From assembly GCF_019448115.1 (NCBI RefSeq), contig NZ_JAGFNY010000014.1:1-49140 (forward strand): DNA of 49,140 bases, written 5' to 3'. The stretch is from Succinivibrio faecicola (lineage in GTDB: Bacteria > Pseudomonadota > Gammaproteobacteria > Enterobacterales > Succinivibrionaceae). This document shows positions 42,793 to 49,140 of this stretch, piece by piece. Below the pieces are notes generated by a model, which searched no databases, had not been told where the DNA came from, and saw only the letters and a program-made list of their open reading frames with translations. Position 1 is the first letter of the stretch; every line of letters starts with the position of its first letter. A program made the position numbers and the translations under genes.

Positions 42793-43536
42793 CTAGTTAC
42801 AGTGTAAACCACCGTTTACATCAATGGTTGAACCAGTGATGTATGATGCCATATCAGATGCCAAGAAAACAACTGAATTTGCAATATCTTCTGGAGTTGC
42901 AGCTCTCTTTAGAGGAATAGTATTGGTCCAAGCCTTTAACTGCTCCTCATTTAATGCAGCTGTCATGTCAGTTGCAACGAAACCTGGAGCTACACAGTTT
43001 ACAGTGATTCCGCGAGATCCAACTTCCTTAGCAAGTGACTTACTAAAACCGATTAATCCAGCCTTTGCTGCAGCATAGTTGGTCTGACCTGCATTACCAT
43101 CCTGACCTACGATTGAAGAGATATTGATGATTCTACCAGCTCTCTTTTTCATCATAGGGCTAACACAGAGTTTACATAACTGAACGCATGCAAGAAGGTT
43201 GCACTGCATAACAGCCATAAAATCCTCATCTTTCATTCTCATGAAAAGAGTATCTCTTGTGATACCAGCATTGTTTACTAAAACATCAGGACAGGTACCA
43301 GCATCTGCAACAACAGCATTGTAACACTCTTCAACAGTCTTAGAATCAAGAGAGTTCATTACAAAACCCTTACCCTGCCCCTGTAAGTACTCAGTAATGC
43401 CATCTGCACCTGACTGTGATGTAGCTGTACCATAAACCTTAGCACCAAGATCCTTGAATGCAAGAGCAATAGCCTTACCGATACCACGACTTGCGCCAGT
43501 TACTAATACAACCTTATTTGTAAAATCTAATTTCAT
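42793..43536 (-). CDS. fabG: 3-oxoacyl-ACP reductase
   Basis: A 247-residue short-chain dehydrogenase. The NADPH motif VTGASRGIGKAIA lies at about 12-24, NNAGITRD at about 88-95, the catalytic Ser in IINISSIVG near 140, and Tyr/Lys in TNYAAAKAGLIGFSK (near 153/157). The C-terminal ITGSTIDVNGGLHCN is standard. It reduces beta-ketoacyl-ACP in elongation. Its stop-to-start gap from fabD is 9 bp, which indicates one transcript. Confidence 0.97.
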   Translation of the reverse strand: MKLDFTNKVVLVTGASRGIGKAIALAFKDLGAKVYGTATSQSGADGITEYLQGQGKGFVMNSLDSKTVEECYNAVVADAGTCPDVLVNNAGITRDTLFMRMKDEDFMAVMQCNLLACVQLCKLCVSPMMKKRAGRIINISSIVGQDGNAGQTNYAAAKAGLIGFSKSLAKEVGSRGITVNCVAPGFVATDMTAALNEEQLKAWTNTIPLKRAATPEDIANSVVFLASDMASYITGSTIDVNGGLHCN

Positions 43537-43545
43537 ATTAAATCC

Positions 43546-44478
43546 TTAAGCAATAACTTCTAAAGCTTTTGCAAGAGTTTCCTCATTGCAGATATTTGCA
43601 CTGCCAAGAGTCTTGTCGATTCTACGGTTTAAACCGCATAACACCTTATTTGGACCAACTTCAATTAAAGCCTCAACACCATCAGCCTTTAACTGATTTA
43701 CAGTTTCAACCCAGCGAACTGGCATAGTTAACTGCTTTACTAAAGCATCAATAATCTCTTCTTTCTTGGTTAATGGCTTTGCAAGAACATTAACATATAC
43801 AGGGATTGATGCATCATTGATCTGAATCTTTGATAATTCAGCCTTTAAAACATCTGCAGCTTTCTGCATTAGAGGGCAGTGTGAAGGAGCTGACACTGCA
43901 AGAGGAACAACTCTCTTGGCACCCTTAGCTGTAAACTGCTCTAAGGCTCTATCTACAGCCCCCTTGTTACCGGAAATAACAACCTGACCTGGAGTATTGA
44001 AGTTTGCTGCCCAAACCTTGTCATCTTCTGTAGATACTTCGTTGCATACATCAACGATAACCTGATCTTCAAGACCTAAAACAGCAGCCATTGCGCCAAC
44101 ACCAGCAGGAACGGCCTCCTGCATTGCCTTACCACGAAGACGAACCAGTTTTACTGCATCAGCAAATGAAATAACACCTGCAGCAACCAATGCTGAGTAC
44201 TCGCCTAAAGAATGACCTGCAACAGCCTCAGGCTTGAAGCCCTTTGCCTCAAGAACTCTGTATGCAGCAACTGATGCAGTTAAAATAGCTGGCTGAGTAA
44301 CTTCAGTCTTGTTTAATTCTGCTTCTGGGCCGTTTAAAGTAATATCCTTTAGATCGTAACCTAAAGCAGCATTGGCCTCTTCATAAGTCTTTGCTACAAT
44401 TTCATTGTCCATGAAATCAGCAAACATACCAACGCTTTGTGAACCCTGACCTGGGAAAACGGCAGCGAACTTTTTCAT
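43546..44478 (-). CDS. fabD: malonyl-CoA:ACP transacylase
   Basis: A 310-residue malonyltransferase. FPGQGSQSVGM lies at about 8-18, the nucleophile elbow AGHSLGEYSALVAAG has Ser near 92, the Arg-containing RLRGKAMQEAVP is near 116-127, and the catalytic His is in SAPSHCPLMQ near 201. It loads malonate from CoA onto ACP. It lies in fab operon order, 20 bp after fabH. Confidence 0.97.
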   Translation of the reverse strand: MKKFAAVFPGQGSQSVGMFADFMDNEIVAKTYEEANAALGYDLKDITLNGPEAELNKTEVTQPAILTASVAAYRVLEAKGFKPEAVAGHSLGEYSALVAAGVISFADAVKLVRLRGKAMQEAVPAGVGAMAAVLGLEDQVIVDVCNEVSTEDDKVWAANFNTPGQVVISGNKGAVDRALEQFTAKGAKRVVPLAVSAPSHCPLMQKAADVLKAELSKIQINDASIPVYVNVLAKPLTKKEEIIDALVKQLTMPVRWVETVNQLKADGVEALIEVGPNKVLCGLNRRIDKTLGSANICNEETLAKALEVIA

Positions 44479-44498
44479 AAAATAAACTCCTGTATTTA

Positions 44499-45452
44499 TT
44501 AGTAGCGAATCAGAGCTGAGCCCCAGGTAAAACCGCCACCAAATGATTCTAATAATAGTATGTCACCACGCTTGATGCGTCCTGATCTGATACCTTCATC
44601 AAGAGCAAGACCAACAGATGGGGCTGATGTGTTACCCTGCTTGTCGAGAGTAACAATAACCTGTGACATATCAAGTTTTAGCTTTCTTGCAGTAGCTGCA
44701 ATGATTCTCATGTTAGCTTGGTGTGGAACAAGAAAATCAAGCTGTTCTGGTTTGATATTGCCCTTCTCAAGGGTTTTGCTTACCAGAGATGCAAGAACAG
44801 TTACGGCATGCTTGAACACATCATTTCCTTTCATATACAACCAGTCATTTTCAGACTTCTCACCACGCTTTGGATAAGGTAATGAAAGTAAAGGACCATA
44901 TTTGGCATCAGCAGACATATGAACAGCGATTGTTCCTTCAGTATCTGACTGACCTAGAATACATGCTGATGCACCATCACCAAAAAGAACAATGGTAGTT
45001 CTGTCATTAGGATCACATGCTCTAGACATAAGATCTGCAGCAACGATCAGAACTTTCTTTGACTGACCTGAAAGAATCATGGAATGTGCTAATGCATATG
45101 CATAGCTAAAACCTGAACAGGCTGCAGCAAGATCAAAAGCAGGACAATCTGAAATACCTAACATTCCAGAGATTTCACAGGCTGTTGATGGGAAAGCATT
45201 TTGTGAAGAAGTTGTTGCACAAATAACAAGATCAATTTCGGATACGTCAACATTAGCAGCTTCAATAGCTCTTTTTGCAGCAATAGCACCCATACTAGCA
45301 GCTGTTTCGTCAGGAGCTGCAATACGACGCTCACTGATACCTGTACGCTCTAATATCCACTCATTAGAGGTTTCTACCATACGCTCTAAATCAGCATTAG
45401 TGCGCACTTGCTCAGGCAAATAGCTACCTGTTCCTAGAATTCTAGTAAACAA
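44499..45452 (-). CDS. fabH: 3-oxoacyl-ACP synthase III
   Basis: A KAS III of 317 residues, the same length as E. coli FabH when the TTG start at 45452 is used (protein FTRILGTGSYLPEQVRTN; GGAG 6 nt upstream). The longer frame up to 45509 adds a hydrophobic leader without homology. The catalytic Cys is in DLAAACSGFSYA near 112, His in VPHQANMRI near 244, and Asn in KQGNTSAPSV near 274. It starts fatty-acid synthesis from acetyl-CoA and malonyl-ACP. It follows plsX by a short gap (about 66 bp from the corrected start). Confidence 0.95.
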   Translation of the reverse strand: MFTRILGTGSYLPEQVRTNADLERMVETSNEWILERTGISERRIAAPDETAASMGAIAAKRAIEAANVDVSEIDLVICATTSSQNAFPSTACEISGMLGISDCPAFDLAAACSGFSYAYALAHSMILSGQSKKVLIVAADLMSRACDPNDRTTIVLFGDGASACILGQSDTEGTIAVHMSADAKYGPLLSLPYPKRGEKSENDWLYMKGNDVFKHAVTVLASLVSKTLEKGNIKPEQLDFLVPHQANMRIIAATARKLKLDMSQVIVTLDKQGNTSAPSVGLALDEGIRSGRIKRGDILLLESFGGGFTWGSALIRY

Positions 45453-45518
45453 TGAAGTCTCCACAAATTTAAAAAAAACAATGGACGGTATTCTATCAAG
45501 AAAATGCAAATATTTCTA

Positions 45519-46493
45519 TTATGCTTTTTTCAGTTCATTCTTGATATTTTCAACAATATTCTGTCTTGCAAGTTTATAAGCTTGTACAAGGGCAACTGCA
45601 ACAGCTTCCTTACCTGCACTTGCATGGCTTTTTACAACAAGTCCGTCTACACCTAAAAGCATAGAGCCGTTATACTGCCATGGTTCAAGCCAATCAGGTC
45701 TTGCAAGCATTGAGAAAAACTTCTTGATTCCATGTGCATTTAAAAATACTGAGGCAACACCTTCAGCAGCCTTTAGTGCTACATTTCCTGTAAAGCCATC
45801 AGTTACTATGACATCTGCATAGTCGCAGAACATGTTGTTTGCTTCAACAAAGCCTACAAAATTGATTTTGCTGTTACTCTCGACAAGGTCTCTTGCTTCT
45901 TTGACCTTTGCACTGCCCTTGTTTCTCTCAGTACCTACATTAAGAATGCTGACTCTTGGTCTGTCAGTATTAAACATTGACTTGTAGGCAGCTGATCCTA
46001 AAAGGGCGAATTCATACATATCCTCACTTCCGCTTAAGGCATTTGCCCCTAAATCAAGCATTAATGAGTATCTGCCAGGACCTGCTGGAATTTTCGCGCA
46101 TAATGCTGGTCTTACTGAATCAATGACACCAAGAATATGTCTTGATAAACATACCAATGGACCTGTACCGCCACTTGATACTGCAACTGATGCCTTTTTG
46201 TCTTTTACAGCTTCAATTGCCAATCTCATAGCAGAATTCAAAAAGCCTGAAATTACCTTTCTTGGCTCTTCATCCTGTGCAATAACGACCGGAGCATATT
46301 CAAACTGATAACGATCAGGGCTAATTTTCTGTGATTCTAAAGCTGTCTGTAGTTTCTTGTCTCCGTAGACAATAACCTTGAGCTTTGGCTCAAAAACAGT
46401 TGCGAATCGGACAGCAGATGCTACTGACTGTGGATCAACATTATCTCCACCGGTACCATCTAAAGCTACTGTAATATAATTATCAGTTCTCAT
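45519..46493 (-). CDS. plsX: phosphate acyltransferase PlsX
   Basis: A PlsX of about 324 residues that makes acyl-phosphate from acyl-ACP for phospholipid synthesis. Family blocks are VALDGTGGDN near 9-18, SSGGTGPLVCLS near 105-116 (usually SAGNTGA, so the Asn is Gly here), MLDLGANA near 143-150, TDGFTGNVALKAAEGV near 210-225 and YNGSMLLGVDGLVVKSHASA near 275-294. The ATG at 46493 is preferred over a TTG 6 nt earlier; no good Shine-Dalgarno is seen. A terminator-like hairpin stands between rpmF and plsX, so it may be partly separate from rpmF. Confidence 0.9.
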   Translation of the reverse strand: MRTDNYITVALDGTGGDNVDPQSVASAVRFATVFEPKLKVIVYGDKKLQTALESQKISPDRYQFEYAPVVIAQDEEPRKVISGFLNSAMRLAIEAVKDKKASVAVSSGGTGPLVCLSRHILGVIDSVRPALCAKIPAGPGRYSLMLDLGANALSGSEDMYEFALLGSAAYKSMFNTDRPRVSILNVGTERNKGSAKVKEARDLVESNSKINFVGFVEANNMFCDYADVIVTDGFTGNVALKAAEGVASVFLNAHGIKKFFSMLARPDWLEPWQYNGSMLLGVDGLVVKSHASAGKEAVAVALVQAYKLARQNIVENIKNELKKA

Positions 46494-46502
46494 AAGCAAA
46501 AA

Positions 46503-46530
46503 AGGGCGTCAAATATAACTCGACACCCTC
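46503..46530 (-). terminator. attenuator-like hairpin between rpmF and plsX
   Basis: Minus strand GGGTGTCGAG ... GACGCCC with T6 following and a G-T pair in the stem. It would reduce read-through from rpmF into plsX. Confidence 0.65.
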
Positions 46531-46558
46531 TCCTATAAATCATTTTATTAAAAAAAAA

Positions 46559-46783
46559 TTATTTTGCCTTAATAGAAGCTAAGTAATCTTTCTTTGATAA
46601 TAAAGGCTCAGCTGCCTTTAAGTTTAACTTCTCACCACGGTAGTAACCATCAGCAGTGATGTTGTGACGAATATGAACTTCACCTGAAGTCTTATCGGTT
46701 GATAATCTCATTGCTGATAAAGCATCGTGTGAACGACGCATGTCACGACGTGAACGGGACTTATGGTTCTGCTGAACAGCCAT
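46559..46783 (-). CDS. rpmF: 50S ribosomal protein L32
   Basis: A 74-residue basic ribosomal protein. The start [21 protein letters not shown] is characteristic of bacterial L32. The protein is about 17 residues longer than E. coli L32, the extra part being a C-terminal tail ([20 protein letters not shown]). It has no zinc-binding cysteines, as in other proteobacteria. It lies between yceD and plsX, the standard order, and has an AGGAG Shine-Dalgarno. Confidence 0.95.
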   Translation of the reverse strand: MAVQQNHKSRSRRDMRRSHDALSAMRLSTDKTSGEVHIRHNITADGYYRGEKLNLKAAEPLLSKKDYLASIKAK

Positions 46784-46946
46784 CTTGTTGTCTCCTAATA
46801 TAACTTAACATCATCGCAAAGCCTAATGCTCTGCTTCACATAAACAAAAAAACTCTCAGCCACAGGCTGAACTAATCGCAGTATTATACTTATATTCAGT
46901 TTTGTTTTCAAGAAGAAAAATTAACTTACCTTTTATATTTTTCTGC

Positions 46947-47480
46947 TTATTTTTTTAAGTTTTCTTTCAGGCTTTGAAGCTTAGCAAATGGATTGTCCTC
47001 TGAACTTTTTACTATTTTTCCAAATGACCATCCATTCTCGTTTTCAATACACTCAGGATCATCCTCATCGTGTGATGTAATAAAAGGTATTTCTAAAAGA
47101 AGGCAGTCTTCAAGAAAATCTAGCAGATTGAAAGTGCCGTCATCGTTGAGTTCAACTATATCAAGTTTCTGATCAATCTTAAGACTTTTTGCCTTCTGCT
47201 CATCGCAGGTACTTGAAAAAGTACTGTTAAGCTCTTTTACAAACTCCTTAGAACATCTCTGGCATACAAATGTAACTTTTGCCTTCAGGCTACCTTCAAT
47301 AGTTGAAAGCCCCTGAAGATCTTTAAAGAATCTGAAATTTGCTTCAATTGGCTCTAATATTGAGCAGCATGATTCACTAAGCCTTGGAAAATGCTCTTGT
47401 TCAATCTTTACACTGTACTGAGCACTACTTCCTACTGCCTTATCAAAACTAATAACCTTGCTAAATGGTAATTCCTGCAT
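46947..47480 (-). CDS. yceD: YceD / DUF177 rRNA-associated protein
   Basis: A 177-residue DUF177/YceD family protein linked to 23S rRNA accumulation. It contains the conserved VTFVCQRCSKEF (CxxC near 84-87) and the acidic late segment VELNDDGTFNLLDFLEDCLLLEIPF near 125-150. It precedes rpmF, as in most bacteria. It is cytoplasmic. The gap of about 160 bp before rpmF may hold the rpmF promoter. Confidence 0.9.
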   Translation of the reverse strand: MQELPFSKVISFDKAVGSSAQYSVKIEQEHFPRLSESCCSILEPIEANFRFFKDLQGLSTIEGSLKAKVTFVCQRCSKEFVKELNSTFSSTCDEQKAKSLKIDQKLDIVELNDDGTFNLLDFLEDCLLLEIPFITSHDEDDPECIENENGWSFGKIVKSSEDNPFAKLQSLKENLKK

Positions 47481-47650
47481 GCTTATATCCTGAAAACTGT
47501 TAATACATGGTGCAAATTATACAGTAGTTTATGCTGTGTAGTGTAGAGTACAAATTTTTATATACACACATCAAAAAATTTTCTTTTTTTTCAACGTTTT
47601 TACAATTAACATTTATACTTAAATTGTCCGTACAGTATATTGGAGTATCA

Positions 47651-48343
47651 ATGAAAGCATTATCTGTTTTTGCAGCAGCCCTGGCCTTGATTTATACAGC
47701 TAGCTCAAATGCATATGTTCTTACAGAAAAATTTGTGACTGAACATTACGGTGTTTATGAGGCAATTTTAGGAAAGACTGAAATTTACAATGATAATCTT
47801 GAACAGATTATGATAAAGGACATGACAGCAAGAAAGAAGTTTCAGACTACTACCATTGTTTTTAACTATTCATCAAAAGGACTTTCAAGCACTATTAAGG
47901 AGCCAGCTGTCTCTGTCATAACAACTGAGCAGTACAATAACACAATACCTGCAACTGTAAATATCAGTAAAGATAACAGATATGCAACCTATAGCGGAAT
48001 TTTTGTAACTCAAAAGCAGTTATCTGAAATGGCTAACAACAAAACAATGCAGCCATACCTTTTAGAGCTTTCAAAAGTTCCTCTAGTTTTATCTGATCTT
48101 GAGGTTCAGAGTGTAAGCAGAAATTTTGAGAATAAGCTTTTTATTACCAATGATATAAAGGGAGCTGTTTTCGATATTCAGCTTATTGACAGTATTTTCT
48201 ATACAAAAGAAAAAATGAATGATCTTAACTCTAACTGCAAAATCAATGTTCTTTTTATAACAGACAGAGCAACAGATAACTATCCATTCATATTTGCAGG
48301 TCACGGTGCACTAAACGATATGAAGTGCACCAAAGGAAAATAA
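47651..48343 (+). CDS. secreted protein of unknown function
   Basis: A protein of about 230 residues with a signal peptide (MKALSVFAAALALIYTASSN, cleavage near NA-Y). The start at 47651 is chosen because TGGAG lies 7 nt upstream; an open frame continues upstream to 47531 but adds an unrelated leader and no ribosome-binding site. The mature part is rich in Thr/Asn and beta-like segments, with two late cysteines (near 200 and 226) that could form a disulfide. I do not recognise a family. It is the only plus-strand gene in this part and is convergent with the HAD gene, ending 1 bp from it. Confidence 0.65.
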   Translation: MKALSVFAAALALIYTASSNAYVLTEKFVTEHYGVYEAILGKTEIYNDNLEQIMIKDMTARKKFQTTTIVFNYSSKGLSSTIKEPAVSVITTEQYNNTIPATVNISKDNRYATYSGIFVTQKQLSEMANNKTMQPYLLELSKVPLVLSDLEVQSVSRNFENKLFITNDIKGAVFDIQLIDSIFYTKEKMNDLNSNCKINVLFITDRATDNYPFIFAGHGALNDMKCTKGK

Positions 48344-49057
48344 CTAGAGATATGAGGTCAGATCGCCTATGCTTTTTAGCAGCATATCAGGATTGAGTGT
48401 CAAAAGAGCCTCTCCTGACCATACTCCAGTCTGAACTCCTAAAGACATGCTTGATGCATTCTGGTACATTTTTATATCAAGCCCAGAATCTCCAACTCCA
48501 AGTGTGTCTTTTTCGCTGACATTGAGTCTTGAACATACCTTGTACATCATCATAGGTTCAGGTTTAGACGGAACCTCACTTCCTGCACAGATTGCATCAC
48601 AGTAATCGCCAAGAAAGGTGGCATCTAAAGTTCTTTTTATACCAGTTTCAGATCTGCCAGAGGCATAGCCAATCTTTATGTTGTGCTCTCTTAGTTTTTT
48701 TACAAGCTCTTCTACTCCCGGGAAAACCTTATCTATCTGATATTCCTTGTGAGCAGAAAAGATTTCTCTATAATCCTTGGTAAACTGAACCTTAAGATGT
48801 TTATACTCGTCTGGCAGAAGTATGCATAAAGCCTCAGACAGCTCTTTTCCTATGGTACTCATAATAGCTTTATCTTCCGGCTGTCTGATTTTATAAAAAT
48901 CAAATGTATGATGAGTACATGCAATAATCTGTCCTACACTGTCTGTAAGAGTTCCATCCAGATCAAAAACAACTGCCTTTAGATGTTCTTTTATCTTTGA
49001 AAAACACTCAGCCCTTACAATGTCACGGGCTCCATCAATATGAGAGTAATCTGACAT
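48344..49057 (-). CDS. HAD-superfamily hydrolase, phosphoglycolate-phosphatase-like
   Basis: A 237-residue HAD subfamily IA phosphatase. Motif I is AVVFDLDGTLTDS (about 28-40, Asp nucleophile and acid/base Asp), motif II YASGRSETG near 130-138, the Lys in SKPEPMMMY near 164-172, and motif IV GVGDSGLDIKM near 186-196. A helical cap lies between motifs I and II. It has a 25-residue N-terminal extension before the core. It would dephosphorylate a small phosphometabolite; the substrate is unknown. HAD genes are common beside the yceD-rpmF cluster. The bases from 49058 to the window end show no further gene. Confidence 0.85.
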   Translation of the reverse strand: MSDYSHIDGARDIVRAECFSKIKEHLKAVVFDLDGTLTDSVGQIIACTHHTFDFYKIRQPEDKAIMSTIGKELSEALCILLPDEYKHLKVQFTKDYREIFSAHKEYQIDKVFPGVEELVKKLREHNIKIGYASGRSETGIKRTLDATFLGDYCDAICAGSEVPSKPEPMMMYKVCSRLNVSEKDTLGVGDSGLDIKMYQNASSMSLGVQTGVWSGEALLTLNPDMLLKSIGDLTSYL

Positions 49058-49140
49058 TTAATTAACTCTAGTTTCCCACATGGAAATTTAAAACAAACCT
49101 AGATGCACTCTAGCGTTGATGCTCTTTAAAAACATGTATT

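Noticed and set aside
1-49140. CRISPR arrays, prophage or rRNA operons
   Set aside because: I found no regularly spaced repeats with unique spacers, no phage structural genes and no rRNA-like sequence.

Overview
The window looks like the chromosome of a low-GC, gut-type gammaproteobacterium. The gene set (yceD-rpmF-plsX-fabHDG-acpP-fabF order, yfbV next to pta, YtfQRT/YjfF-type sugar transporter, LamB and MalE families) suggests a Succinivibrionaceae-like organism. That placement is inference; no rRNA is present.

Layout. 0.1-3 kb: a YhcH/EbgC-like sugar protein, a YfcE phosphodiesterase and an FGGY pentulokinase. 3-6.7 kb: three tandem MalE-like periplasmic binding proteins with no permeases. 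7-22.8 kb: seven LamB-type outer-membrane glycoporin cassettes. One (21534-22766, minus) has a promoter, start codon and full signal peptide. Six are silent: each has an in-frame TAG immediately before a shared core and no promoter-side codons. Cassettes lie in both orientations, mostly as tail-to-tail pairs sharing bidirectional terminators, with three AAA-ATPase/PD-(D/E)XK genes between them. 22.8-24.4 kb: the control module, made of the porin promoter, a structured RNA candidate (23133-23219) and an IS110/Piv-like DEDD recombinase. 24.5-29.5 kb: a 44-aa membrane peptide and a YtfQRT-YjfF-type transporter. 29.8-35.5 kb: yfbV, pta, yfcH, araD and a LacI-type repressor. 35.7-40.8 kb: umuC, an AlkD-like gene, tRNA-Ser(CGA), a GH36 alpha-galactosidase, pncC and a DUF2802-like gene. 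41-47.5 kb: the fatty-acid/phospholipid cluster. 47.6-49.1 kb: a secreted unknown protein and a HAD phosphatase.

Main proposal. The seven cassettes share a 20-bp core (GCCGCTAGTGTTCTAGCAGG) lying inside the signal-peptide codons. Inversion between the expressed site and an oppositely oriented silent site would place a different porin behind the fixed promoter and MKKVTLL codons. The RNA candidate between the recombinase and the promoter has an outer stem, an internal loop and an inner hairpin, the arrangement of a bridge-RNA guide loop. Read from the plus strand, its two loop arms can pair with opposite strands of the two halves of the core: 17 of 18 positions, two of them G-U/G-T wobbles, in the order known for IS110 bridge RNAs. 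The locus therefore looks like an RNA-guided porin shufflon. The activity is inferred and has not been shown.

A second theme is pentose metabolism. LacI-type operators (about RYAAACGWTTRY) lie before the kinase, the transporter, araD and the lacI gene itself. This suggests a locally scattered L-arabinose/arabinofuranose regulon; the isomerase is not in the window.
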